Of a DNA stretch of 64,000 nt, positions 18,686-27,321 are shown in pieces. This DNA is from Cohnella sp. GbtcB17. Its GTDB lineage: Bacteria; Bacillota; Bacilli; Paenibacillales; Paenibacillaceae. The stretch covers positions 1-64,000 of the forward strand of contig NZ_JAGXJW010000028.1 of the NCBI RefSeq assembly GCF_019091135.1, read 5' to 3'. A program made the translations under genes and the position numbers. The notes below the pieces were generated by a model. That model ran no database searches. It was not told the origin of the DNA and worked only from the letters and a program-made list of their open reading frames with translations. Position 1 is the stretch's first letter. Each line of letters opens with the position of its first letter.

Positions 18686-19817
18686 GTCCTCCCGGTACGG
18701 TCGTCGCATCCGCGACCGGATTAAAGGGCGCGACGATGAACTCCTCCTTGGGCCAGCGGATCCAACGGTGGAAATAGCCTTGATCGTACAGCGCCTTGAG
18801 CAGGATCATGAGGATCGGCGCCAAGATGAGGCCCGCGAAGCCGAAGAAGGACAGCGACACCATCATGAAGGCGAGCATCGTAAAGGCGGAAACGCCGACG
18901 GTCTGGCCCGTGATGCGCGGCTCCAGAAATTGACGGGTCAGCGTCACGACGAGCAGCAGCGCGGTGAGCCAGATGGCGAGGCCCGTTTGCCCGACGATGA
19001 ACAAGTACAATATCCAGGGGATAAACAACGTGCTGACGCCGAGCAGCGGCAGGACGTCGAAGAAGGCGGCCAGCAACGCGATCGTCAGCGCGTTGTTCAC
19101 CTGAAGCGCGAGCAGGGCGATCAGAATGACCAGGAAGGTGATGCTGATCAGCTTAAGCTGGGACTTCAGATAAGCCCCGATGCCCTTGAACACGTTCTCG
19201 CGCAAAAAGGAAAACGCGGTTTTCAGCGTTTTGGGCGAGCGCTGGCCGGCCAGCCTTTTCCACATGTCGATCTCGACGCTTAAGAAGTAAGCCAAGATCA
19301 GGGCGATCGAGAAGTTCAGCACGAACGAGGAAAAGGAGCTGACGAAGCCGACCGTGCCGTTGAACAGATTGGTTGCCAGCTTGGTGCCGAACTTGACGAT
19401 GTTTTCGGCGGCACCCTGCAGCTTGTCCGCAAGGCCGTCGGGCAGGCTGTCCGAACGCTGCTGGATCTCGGCCGTAATCGATTGGATTTGCGCTTGCACT
19501 TGATCCTGGTATTTGGGCAGCTTCTCGACGAGCTCGGACGTTTGGTGGTAGAACATGAATCCGATGCCCGCAAGGGCGGCGAGCAGTACGCCCGTGAACA
19601 GCAGCACGCTGATGCCCGACGCGATCGCCTTGCGGATGCCAAGCTTGTGCAGCCTGCGGGCGAGCGGCTCGATGCAGAGAAAAATAATAAAGGAAAGGAA
19701 TACCGGCGTAGCAATCTTATACAAATAACTAAAAGCGAACATGATAAGCCAGACGGTCAGTACGACCAACGCGATGTCGAACGCAGTTCTCCAATATTTT
19801 TGATACAACGAGAGCAT
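18648..19817 (-). CDS. ytvI: AI-2E family transporter, YtvI-like
   Basis: A 389-residue polytopic membrane protein starting MLSLYQKYWRTAFDIALVVL. The order of features is two N-terminal helices, an amphipathic soluble region (about 85-170), then a C-terminal bundle with the family pattern FFDVLPLLGVSTLFIPW and FLEPRITGQTVGVSAF. In sporulating Bacilli the YtvI branch is annotated as a sporulation membrane protein, but transport activity is unproven. The start at 19817 has GGAGAAG upstream. The C-terminal 25 residues are a Pro/Ala-rich tail overlapping the convergent pbpI coding end. Confidence 0.82.
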   Translation of the reverse strand: MLSLYQKYWRTAFDIALVVLTVWLIMFAFSYLYKIATPVFLSFIIFLCIEPLARRLHKLGIRKAIASGISVLLFTGVLLAALAGIGFMFYHQTSELVEKLPKYQDQVQAQIQSITAEIQQRSDSLPDGLADKLQGAAENIVKFGTKLATNLFNGTVGFVSSFSSFVLNFSIALILAYFLSVEIDMWKRLAGQRSPKTLKTAFSFLRENVFKGIGAYLKSQLKLISITFLVILIALLALQVNNALTIALLAAFFDVLPLLGVSTLFIPWILYLFIVGQTGLAIWLTALLLVVTLTRQFLEPRITGQTVGVSAFTMLAFMMVSLSFFGFAGLILAPILMILLKALYDQGYFHRWIRWPKEEFIVAPFNPVADATTVPGGPSPAAPVDEARP

Positions 19818-20057
19818 TATGTACTTCTCCTTTTTTTGGTTATAAGCGGCTACGGTAACTATATTAACCGATAATACGCGGACATGGCTACGTCGTCTCA
19901 AAATCGGCAGCCTCCTTTGTCCGGAAGCCACCTTGTCCGGCGGCGGCCGTCTTCAAAAAAATACGGCGCATCGTCAATTTTCGCACGACGTATGTTAAAA
20001 TAATAGAAGTTGAACGGCGGCAACATTCATAACAGAAAGCAAGTTGGTGGTAAAGGC

Positions 20058-21554
20058 ATGGACGTCATCCTTTGGTGGGGCTTTTATTTTTTGACCTTTT
20101 ACGCATTTTTGCCGGGATTCATCAGCCGGATGTTCGGATTTCGCGTCTTCTCCAAAGGCGTCGCCGAGCGCGAGATCGCGCTGACGTTCGATGACGGGCC
20201 GCACCCGGTCTACACGCCGAGACTGCTCGACCTGCTAAAGGCGCATGGCGCGCATGCGACTTTTTTTGTCGTCGGCGCACATGCGGAGAAGCATCCGGAC
20301 ATCGTACGCCGCATGCACGAGGAGGGGCACGACATCGGCATCCACAACTACGTGCACCGCAGCAACTGGATCATGGGTCCGGTCAGCGTCCGGCGGCATG
20401 TCGTGCGGACCGGCGATATCGTGGAGCGGATTACGGGGACGCGCCCGAGATACTATCGGCCGCCCTGGGGCATCGTGAACGTCTTCGACTTCATCGGACG
20501 AGGCAAGCCGCAGATCGTCCTGTGGACCGCGCTGTTCGGCGACTGGAAGCTGAAGGTGGGCGCCGAACGCCTTTACGGCAAGATTAGAAGCAAGCTTCAG
20601 CCGGGCGCGGTGCTGCTGCTGCACGATCGCGGCGACACGTTCGGCGCCGACCCCGACGCGCCGGCGAATACGATCGACGCCGTCGGCCGCATCCTTGAGG
20701 ACGGCAAGCGCGAAGGGCTGCGATTCGTCGGCATCGGGGAGATGATGCGGCAGACCAAGCTGAACAAGGACGAGGCCAAGGCAAGGCGCTACGGGGCGAG
20801 CGCGGCGCCGACCGAAGGAATCGTCCCGCAGGGTCCGGCCAAGTCTGACGCTATGCCGCAGACCGGTCCGCTCAAACGAGCGGTCGTAGCCGCCTGGATG
20901 CTATGGGAGGACGTGTTCGGCTGGCTGTTCCGGCTGCGCCCGGTCGGAGACGGCAAGTCGTTCCATTACCGGATCATTCGTTACGGCGGGCCGGATCTCA
21001 CGCTTGAAGACGGGGAGCGGATTGTCAAAGGCGATCGCGTGATCGAGCTGCATTTCGTCAACAAGATGATGCTCGATATCGGCATGGGGTCCCGTTCGGA
21101 GATGCAGATCGCCATTCGGCTCATCCAGACCGTCAAAAAGTCGCTTCCGCTTTTGGCCAAGGAGCTTCGTTCGTTGCCCGACGGCGAAGACATCAAGGCG
21201 CTTTACGGCATCTCGATGATCAACCGCGGATCCGAGGGCCTCGGCTTCGAGACATTCGCGCTGCGCAAGGGCATTTTTGCCTGGTTTACGAACCGCTATC
21301 TCCGACTGTTGACCGCCATCATTCATCCGCAAGGCCGGACGCGGGTCAAGTCGCACGGCGAGCGGATGGAGCCGCGCATGCTGATCCTCCAGCGTCGCAA
21401 GCTGATGGTGTGGGAAAACGGGACGTATTCACCCGCCAAGGAGCGCGCATCGAAGGCCGAGATCGAGCAGGGCATGGCGTCAGTGGGAGCGGCGGGCTAC
21501 GACGCTGCCGAAGTCACGCTCGGCGGCGAGGGGCGAACCGGCGACCGTGCCTGA
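20058..21554 (+). CDS. Polysaccharide deacetylase with C-terminal YkoP-like domain
   Basis: The 498-residue protein begins with a hydrophobic anchor (about 1-25, VILWWGFYFLTFYAFL). A NodB domain follows, with TFDDGPHP (about 42-49, metal-binding Asp), GIHNYVH (metal His pair), YRPPWG and a late LLLHDRGD motif. This predicts a zinc-dependent deacetylase acting on GlcNAc or MurNAc polymers at the outer membrane face. From about residue 290 a second domain (FHYRIIRYGGPDLTLEDG, IELHFVNKMMLDIG) resembles the YkoP-type domain, whose role is unknown. The ATG at 20058 follows GGTGGTAAAGGC. A strong terminator follows. Confidence 0.82.
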   Translation: MDVILWWGFYFLTFYAFLPGFISRMFGFRVFSKGVAEREIALTFDDGPHPVYTPRLLDLLKAHGAHATFFVVGAHAEKHPDIVRRMHEEGHDIGIHNYVHRSNWIMGPVSVRRHVVRTGDIVERITGTRPRYYRPPWGIVNVFDFIGRGKPQIVLWTALFGDWKLKVGAERLYGKIRSKLQPGAVLLLHDRGDTFGADPDAPANTIDAVGRILEDGKREGLRFVGIGEMMRQTKLNKDEAKARRYGASAAPTEGIVPQGPAKSDAMPQTGPLKRAVVAAWMLWEDVFGWLFRLRPVGDGKSFHYRIIRYGGPDLTLEDGERIVKGDRVIELHFVNKMMLDIGMGSRSEMQIAIRLIQTVKKSLPLLAKELRSLPDGEDIKALYGISMINRGSEGLGFETFALRKGIFAWFTNRYLRLLTAIIHPQGRTRVKSHGERMEPRMLILQRRKLMVWENGTYSPAKERASKAEIEQGMASVGAAGYDAAEVTLGGEGRTGDRA

Positions 21555-21595
21555 ACAATCGTCGATCGCAGTCGGGCGAGCATGGACTTCAACCG

Positions 21596-21640
21596 ACCGC
21601 AGGGAAAAGGCTGAACGCCTTCTCTCTGCGGTTTTTTACG
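21596..21640. terminator. Terminator between convergent deacetylase and G1 peptidase genes
   Basis: ACCGCAGGGAAAAGGC - TGAAC - GCCTTCTCTCTGCGGT forms a 16-bp stem with two G.U/A.C exceptions and ends in TTTTTT. Confidence 0.85.
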
Positions 21641-21642
21641 TT

Positions 21643-22344
21643 CTAGCGTGGCTTGATCCGTCTTGCTCGGACGAGAAAGGCGTCGCCCGCCCGGTTGGGG
21701 GACGAAGGTATGGACACCCTTTGGCCGTTTTGAATCATAATGCCGCGTTGGGACGGTTTAAGCCGGGGGTTTCGCCCGTTCGCGCGGCAGCAGGAGAAAA
21801 CGGCGGGCGTCAGTCGCGCGAGCCGGCTGATCGACCCGCCGACCTGCGGGGCTTCGACGATCCATTCTACGGACGTCTGTGGCCCTTTGTAGGTTTGGAC
21901 GGTGCGAAACCGCCATCCCCGCGTCAGGTTGCGCAGCGAGATCGACCACTTGCCGTGCCCTTGATTTGCAATGACCGCGCGCATGCGATCTCCCGGACGG
22001 ACAGGATAGGGGATAATTGTCTCCTCGGCTGGCAGAATCTCCCACCAAGCGTAATAGCTCGCCGCGCCGTTCGCGAAGTCGTGCGCCGTGCCGGTCTGGA
22101 TCAAGCTGCCGTTGTTGTAGCCGTCGATGCCGATCCAGGCGGACGAGTACACAGGCTGCGCCGACGGGAAAACAAATGGAACGGTCCAATTTGCGGACAC
22201 GCGATTGAATGTGCCTTTGCGTCCAGACAACGCATAGCCGCTCCAGTTGCCGGACGTCCATCCGACAGCCGATCCTTGTACTTTGTCCGAGCGGACGAAC
22301 TTGCAGGGACGCTGCAAACGGATCGTTCGACTGATCTTGGGCAT
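21643..22344 (-). CDS. G1 (eqolisin) family glutamic endopeptidase
   Basis: The 233-residue protein matches the eqolisin fold seen in fungal scytalidoglutamic peptidase. It shows NWSGY (33-37), VSANWTVP (49-56), AWIGIDG (69-75), IQTGT with the candidate catalytic Gln83, YYAWWE (97-102), and VEWIVEAP with the candidate catalytic glutamate at 160 or 164. These acid proteases use a Gln/Glu dyad. No signal peptide is visible; the N-terminus is basic and the C-terminus ends RRIKPR. Export, if any, must be by another route, or the enzyme acts in the spore or cytoplasm. GGTGG precedes the ATG. Bacterial members are uncommon. Confidence 0.85.
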   Translation of the reverse strand: MPKISRTIRLQRPCKFVRSDKVQGSAVGWTSGNWSGYALSGRKGTFNRVSANWTVPFVFPSAQPVYSSAWIGIDGYNNGSLIQTGTAHDFANGAASYYAWWEILPAEETIIPYPVRPGDRMRAVIANQGHGKWSISLRNLTRGWRFRTVQTYKGPQTSVEWIVEAPQVGGSISRLARLTPAVFSCCRANGRNPRLKPSQRGIMIQNGQRVSIPSSPNRAGDAFLVRARRIKPR

Positions 22345-22597
22345 CCGCCGCCACCACCTTCGTTGTGATGCTATAAGGGATGCGGCGGAGGTCTAAAACG
22401 TATGGGTGATGTCCAAATTCAGGCGATGACGGAGGAAGCGCGAAAGGAGAAGAAGGCGACGAAGAGGAAGGCGATCGGTGGAAGAGGATGACAACAAGGA
22501 GTGTGGTTGACTAGCAAAGGAGAGCGGTTGACAAGCAAAGATAAACGGTCGACAAGCAAAGGAGAGTTGCTGGCAAGCAAATAGAGCAGCTGAAACG
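22345..22597. other. Intergenic region between ilvD and the G1 peptidase gene, purine-rich
   Basis: This stretch holds no convincing ORF. The part nearest the peptidase gene should contain its promoter, but no clear -35/-10 pair was found. Bases 22430-22500 are unusually purine-rich on the plus strand (runs of GAAGAAGGCGA, GAGGAAG), and the right-hand part is the short tandem repeat described separately. Confidence 0.5.
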
Positions 22598-22603
22598 CAA
22601 AAA
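22505..22603. repeat. Degenerate 21-bp tandem repeat, four to five copies
   Basis: Units start at about 22505, 22526, 22547 and 22568, with a weaker fifth at 22589. The common pattern is GGTTGACAAGCAAAGGAGAGC with substitutions; TTGAC and AAGCAAA are best kept. It abuts the ilvD terminator and has no obvious coding role. Confidence 0.65.
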
Positions 22604-22628
22604 AAGCGGGAGCCGTCGGCTCCCGCTT
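22598..22628 (-). terminator. Terminator of ilvD
   Basis: On the minus strand AAGCGGGAGCCG - ACG - GCTCCCGCTT is followed by TTTTT, 43 bases after the ilvD stop. Confidence 0.85.
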
Positions 22629-22670
22629 CTTCGGGTGAATCGTATATATATCGGATTCGCTTAGCTTTCG

Positions 22671-24353
22671 TTACATTTTCATAACGCCGCCGCGGCTGGC
22701 GTTGGTGACCATCGCGGAGTAGCGGGCCAGGTAGCCGCGCTTGATCTTCGGCTCGAAGCCCTGCCAGTTCGCGCGGCGGCGATCCAGCTCCTCGTCGCTC
22801 ACCTCGAGGGTGATCGTGCGGTTGTTCATGTCGAGCTCGATCATGTCGCCGTCCTCGACGAACGCGATCGGACCGCCTTCGGCGGCTTCCGGCGAGATGT
22901 GGCCGATGGCGATGCCGCGGGAGGCGCCGGAGAAACGGCCGTCGGTGATCAGGCCGACCTTCGTGCCGAGACCCATGCCGACGATCTGCGACGTCGGCGC
23001 GAGCATCTCGGGCATGCCTGGGCCGCCCTTCGGACCTTCGTAGCGGATGACGACGACGTGGCCTTCCTTGACCTTGCCCTCAGCCAGGCCGCGCAGCACG
23101 TCGTCCTGGGAGTCGAAGCAGATCGCCGGGCCGCGGTGATAGCCGCCCACCGACTTGTCCACCGCGCCGACTTTAATGATCGAGCCGCCGGGCGCCAGGT
23201 TGCCGAACATAACGGACAAGCCGCCTTCCTTCGTATGCGGATCGTCGATCGGACGGATGACGGCGTGATCCGTGATCTCGGCGCCTTCCACGTTCTCGCG
23301 GAGCGTCTTGGCGGACACCGTCAGGACGTCGCCCTTGAGCGTGCCTTCCTTCTTGAACAGCTCGTTGATGATGGCGCTCACGCCGCCCGCGTTGTGCAGG
23401 TCCTCGATATGGTGGTCGGAGGCCGGCGCCAGCTTGGACAGGTACGGCGTACGCTTGGCCACTTCGTTGATGCGCTCGATCGGATATTCGATGCCGGCTT
23501 CGTGCGCCAGGGCGAGCGTATGCAGGACGGTGTTGGTCGAGCCGCCCATCGCCATGTCGAGCGCGAACGCGTTGTCGATGGAGTCGAGCGTGACGATATC
23601 GCGCGGCTTGATGTCCTTCTTGATGAGCTCCATCAGCTGGGCGGCGGACTTGCGAACGAAGTCGCGACGCTCAGGCGCGACGGCCAGAATCGTGCCGTTG
23701 CCCGGCAGGGCGAGGCCGAGCACTTCGGCCAGGCAGTTCATGGAGTTCGCCGTGAACATGCCGGAGCAGGAGCCGCAGGTCGGACAGCCGTACTGTTCGA
23801 GCTCGGTCAGGCTTTGCTCGTCGATCTTGCCCGTCATGTAGGCGCCGACGCCTTCGAACACCGAAGTGAGCGAGATGGCGCGCCCGTCCTTCGTGCGACC
23901 GGCCTTCATCGGGCCGCCGCTGACGAATACGGTCGGGATGTTGACGCGCAGCGCGGCCATCATCATCCCGGGCGTGATCTTGTCGCAGTTCGGGATGCAG
24001 ACCATGCCGTCAAACCAGTGGGCGTTGACCATCGTCTCGACGGAATCGGCGATGATCTCGCGGCTCGCGAGCGAATAGCGCATGCCGATATGTCCCATCG
24101 CGATGCCGTCGTCGACGCCGATCGTATTGAACTCGAACGGGACGCCGCCCGCTTCGCGGATCGCTTCTTTGACGATTTTGCCGAATTCCTGCAAGTGAAC
24201 GTGACCCGGAACGATGTCGAGGTAGGAGTTGCAGACGGCGATGAACGGTTTGCCGAAATCTTCTTCCTTGACGCCGGCAGCGCGCAGCAAGCTGCGGTGG
24301 GGCGCGCGGTCGAAGCCTTTTTTGATCATGTCGGAGCGCATTTTGGAAGCCAT
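22671..24353 (-). CDS. ilvD: Dihydroxy-acid dehydratase
   Basis: IlvD converts dihydroxy-acids to 2-keto acids in valine, leucine and isoleucine synthesis using an Fe-S cluster. The 560-residue protein has the conserved ligand segments [28 protein letters not shown] (Cys near 122) and [20 protein letters not shown] (Cys near 195), and the C-terminal [10 protein letters not shown]. The start follows CGGGGGAATATC. The gene is alone in its orientation with its own terminator; no T-box was recognised in the roughly 200 bases upstream. Confidence 0.97.
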   Translation of the reverse strand: MASKMRSDMIKKGFDRAPHRSLLRAAGVKEEDFGKPFIAVCNSYLDIVPGHVHLQEFGKIVKEAIREAGGVPFEFNTIGVDDGIAMGHIGMRYSLASREIIADSVETMVNAHWFDGMVCIPNCDKITPGMMMAALRVNIPTVFVSGGPMKAGRTKDGRAISLTSVFEGVGAYMTGKIDEQSLTELEQYGCPTCGSCSGMFTANSMNCLAEVLGLALPGNGTILAVAPERRDFVRKSAAQLMELIKKDIKPRDIVTLDSIDNAFALDMAMGGSTNTVLHTLALAHEAGIEYPIERINEVAKRTPYLSKLAPASDHHIEDLHNAGGVSAIINELFKKEGTLKGDVLTVSAKTLRENVEGAEITDHAVIRPIDDPHTKEGGLSVMFGNLAPGGSIIKVGAVDKSVGGYHRGPAICFDSQDDVLRGLAEGKVKEGHVVVIRYEGPKGGPGMPEMLAPTSQIVGMGLGTKVGLITDGRFSGASRGIAIGHISPEAAEGGPIAFVEDGDMIELDMNNRTITLEVSDEELDRRRANWQGFEPKIKRGYLARYSAMVTNASRGGVMKM

Positions 24354-24550
24354 GATGATATTCCCCCGTTTCTTATGAATGCCGTGCTGGAACCTGGTAG
24401 GACAAGTGCGAATAGAATCAATTTTATCACATCATGACGTCTAACGGCTACTGTGCCTCCAAGGCGTTCGCAGGCCGGTTGCCGCGCGGATCGCGGCTGC
24501 GCGAACGCCCCCTGCCGGCAGGCAGGAGGCGCTTGATGAATGGCGCGTCG

Positions 24551-25216
24551 TCATCGATCCGAATCGGGAGGCAGCAGGCCGGACAGCGCCGCGAAGGGCA
24601 AATTCTCGAAGTGGCCCGTCTTGTAGACGACTTCGGATTCGGTCTGCGGCTCCTCGGCCGGCTTGTTGCGCCGGAACGACAGCCGGTCGTACAGCTTCAC
24701 GAGCACCTGCGCCGTATTAAGCGCGTCGTCGAGCGCGCGGTGATGGGAGCCGGAGAACGGAATCTCGAGCATCTCGAGCGCCGCCTTGAGTCCCATTTGC
24801 TGGTGCTTTTCCAGCTTGAACACCTTGGACAGCATTTTCTGCAAATTGTTGTGGTTAACCATCCACTTCGTATCGATCTGCATCTGGCGGCATTCCTGCA
24901 GCAGCTGTCGCAGGTCGTCCGGCCCCCAGGCGCACAAATAATAGTCGTCGGGACCGATCCAGGAGACGAAGGCGGACAGCGCCTCGGGAAGACGGCTCGC
25001 GGCGTCGACGTCGTCCTGGGTGATGCCGGTGAAGGCCGTCGTATCGGTAGAAAGCGTCGGCACGACGGTCGGCCGGACGAACGCCTGAAACGTATCGAGA
25101 ATGCCGGGCACGCCGTCGACAAGGCCGATCTTGGCCGCGCCGATCTCGATGATCTCGGCAATCTGTCCCTTTTTCCGGCGAACGGTCATCTCCAGGTCAT
25201 ATACAATGTAAGTCAA
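24551..25216 (-). CDS. kapD: KapD-like 3'-5' exonuclease, predicted sporulation regulator
   Basis: A 221-residue DEDDh exonuclease-fold protein. Motif I is YDLEMT (D7, E9), the middle acidic residue lies in WGPDDLRQ, and the final motif is HHRALDDALNTA. Similarity and length match KapD, an inhibitor of the KinA branch of the Bacillus phosphorelay. Its activity on nucleic acid is inferred from the intact catalytic residues. The last 35 residues after the exonuclease fold are variable. The gene seems monocistronic. Confidence 0.85.
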   Translation of the reverse strand: MTYIVYDLEMTVRRKKGQIAEIIEIGAAKIGLVDGVPGILDTFQAFVRPTVVPTLSTDTTAFTGITQDDVDAASRLPEALSAFVSWIGPDDYYLCAWGPDDLRQLLQECRQMQIDTKWMVNHNNLQKMLSKVFKLEKHQQMGLKAALEMLEIPFSGSHHRALDDALNTAQVLVKLYDRLSFRRNKPAEEPQTESEVVYKTGHFENLPFAALSGLLPPDSDR

Positions 25217-25329
25217 GGAATCACACCTCGGGCCGTCCGCTCGGGCTTCGCCGCGCGGAGCTTCGCGTAGTTATTGGTCCGGCTTTACGTATTATAGACC
25301 TCCGTCAATTATTTGTCATGGTATTAACG

Positions 25330-25375
25330 GCAAAAATGCCGGCGGCCGTCCCGCAAAAGGGACGATCGCCGGCAT
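25330..25375 (-). terminator. Terminator of the DUF2269 gene
   Basis: Read on the minus strand, GCCGGCGATCGTCCC - TTTTGC - GGGACGGCCGCCGGC is a stem with one mismatched step, followed by ATTTTTGCC. Confidence 0.7.
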
Positions 25376-25398
25376 CGTGGCCGAACGGAAAACAAGCT

Positions 25399-25893
25399 TT
25401 AAAGCGTGGGCTTGAAAAACATAAGCAGAAAAAGGACGATGCCGAGGACGGTTGCCACGTAATTGATCGCGTTGACCTTGGCGACGCCGGCTTGCAGCTC
25501 CGCCGAAGCTGGCCGCTCGGTCGGACCTTTATCGGCTTGCGCCTTGGCAGCGACATCGGCCGCCGCCCGCCCCATAAAGGCGATGACGACGATCTGGATA
25601 AGCACATAATCTACGATGGCGGCGATGATCCACAGCTGGTCCCAGCCATAGTCGCCGAGCCAGACGAGCAGCAGGCCGGACAGCACGGCGAGAGAGCCGA
25701 GAATTTTGGGGAACATCTCGAGCTTGGCGGACAGACTTAGCGAATCCCGCAGCTGCCCGAGCGTCTGGCCTTTGCGCAGCAGAACATGGCCGAAGTACGT
25801 CGGTCCAATGCCGACGACCGCGGAGATGACGTGAATCGCGACCAGGATGCCGAGCCAATTTTCCTCCAAGTAAGCGTACCCTGTTAACGACAT
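25399..25893 (-). CDS. DUF2269-like integral membrane protein
   Basis: A 164-residue protein with four predicted helices: about 15-38 (GILVAIHVISAVVGIGPTYFG), 60-80, 85-110 and 140-162. It ends FLLMFFKPTL, as in the DUF2269 family of unknown function. Start: the ATG at 25893 has GAGGAG about 12 bases upstream, and an in-frame TTG further upstream would add nine residues. It is divergent from sbcD and shares a 220-bp intergenic region with it. No functional context is evident. Confidence 0.65.
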   Translation of the reverse strand: MSLTGYAYLEENWLGILVAIHVISAVVGIGPTYFGHVLLRKGQTLGQLRDSLSLSAKLEMFPKILGSLAVLSGLLLVWLGDYGWDQLWIIAAIVDYVLIQIVVIAFMGRAAADVAAKAQADKGPTERPASAELQAGVAKVNAINYVATVLGIVLFLLMFFKPTL

Positions 25894-26115
25894 TTTTTGT
25901 TCGTTCTCCTCTCGTTTCAACGGAATAATCCCATGCTAGCACGGTATTTTTCGCCCGGCTGTCACGATTTTGCATGACAATCCCCTATGACGAGTCATGT
26001 CTTCCATAGCGACGCCGTGGCCGGAATGTCACGGATTTGAAATCCTTTCCGCGACGCTCGCACGCCCGATGGTGTTGTATAATGAACAAAAAGAATGACA
26101 AGAAGGTGTTTCTCT

Positions 26116-27321
26116 TTGAAATTTTTCCATACGGCGGATTGGCATCTCGGGAAATTGATCCAGAACGTATATATGACCGAAGACCAGCAATACATGCTCG
26201 AGCAATTGATGCGCGACATCGAGGCGGAGCGGCCCGACGCCGTCGTGATCGCGGGCGATCTGTATGACCGCGCCGTGCCGCCGACGGACGCCGTCAGCCT
26301 GCTGGATCGCACGCTGCAGCGCATCGTGCTGGAGCTGAAGACGCCGGTCATCGCCATCTCCGGCAATCACGACAGCCCGAGCCGGCTGAATTTCGGGAGC
26401 GGACTCATGAAGGCGGCTGGCCTGCATATGGCTGGCGAATTCGACCCTTCGGCGGGCCCCGTCGTCCTTCGCGACGCGCACGGACCGGTACATTTTCACC
26501 TCGTGCCGTTCGCGGATCCGGCCGCCGTGCGCCTCGCGCTGCGCGACGAGACGATCCGCTCGTACGACGGCGCGATGGCCGCGATCGCGGAGCGGATTCG
26601 CGTTTCCATGGATCCCGCGGCGCGGCACGTGCTCGTCGGGCATGCCTTCGTGACGCCGCGCGGCGAGGCGGAGCCGAATACGAGCGACTCCGAGCGTCCG
26701 CTCTCGATCGGCGGCACGGAGCATGTGAGCGCGGCGCATTTCCGCGGCTTCCACTATACGGCGCTCGGCCATTTGCACCAGGCGCACTTCGTCGGCTCGG
26801 AGACGGTCCGCTACGCGGGCTCGCCGTTGAAGTACTCGATCTCCGAGGAGCGCCATCAGAAGGGCTATCTGATCGTGGAGCTGGACGGAGATGGCAACGC
26901 CTCGGTCGAAAAGCGACTGCTCTTCCCGCGGCGCGACATGCGAACGGTAAGAGGCTATATCGAGGAAATCGAGCGGCAGACGCCGAGCGAGGATTACATA
27001 TACGTCAGGCTGCTGGACGAGCAGCCGGTGCTGTCTCCGATGGAGCGCGTCAGGTCGGTCTATCCGAACGCGATGCACGTGGAGCGGGAGCTGGCGATGC
27101 AGCAGGTCGCGGCCGCCGCCGAAGAGGGGACTTCGGCCGGGGCCAAAGCCGGCATGGACATGCTGACGCTGTTCCGCGCGTTTTACCTGGAGGCGAAGGG
27201 CGGCGAGGCTTCTGAGGAGACGGAGCGCCTGTTCCTTGCCGCGCTGCGGGAGATCGAAAACGGGGAGGTTGAGCGTCATGATGCCGGTGCGGCTGACGAT
27301 GACGGCGTTCGGGCCGTATAA
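26116..27321 (+). CDS. sbcD: Exonuclease subunit SbcD (Mre11-like nuclease)
   Basis: SbcD is the metallophosphoesterase subunit of the SbcCD complex, which opens hairpins and trims DNA ends. The 401-residue protein starts MKFFHTADWHLGKLIQ (TTG start, AGAAGGTG upstream). The metal-binding motifs are HTADWH, IAGDLYD, ISGNHDSP, VGHAF and ALGHLHQAH. The C-terminal SbcC-binding domain runs from about 280. It overlaps sbcC by 44 bases. A TATAAT-like box lies near 26079. Confidence 0.95.
   Translation: MKFFHTADWHLGKLIQNVYMTEDQQYMLEQLMRDIEAERPDAVVIAGDLYDRAVPPTDAVSLLDRTLQRIVLELKTPVIAISGNHDSPSRLNFGSGLMKAAGLHMAGEFDPSAGPVVLRDAHGPVHFHLVPFADPAAVRLALRDETIRSYDGAMAAIAERIRVSMDPAARHVLVGHAFVTPRGEAEPNTSDSERPLSIGGTEHVSAAHFRGFHYTALGHLHQAHFVGSETVRYAGSPLKYSISEERHQKGYLIVELDGDGNASVEKRLLFPRRDMRTVRGYIEEIERQTPSEDYIYVRLLDEQPVLSPMERVRSVYPNAMHVERELAMQQVAAAAEEGTSAGAKAGMDMLTLFRAFYLEAKGGEASEETERLFLAALREIENGEVERHDAGAADDDGVRAV

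Noticed and set aside
22899..24437. 512-residue plus-strand frame over ilvD
   Set aside because: The minus strand encodes a complete dihydroxy-acid dehydratase, and the plus frame has no motif.
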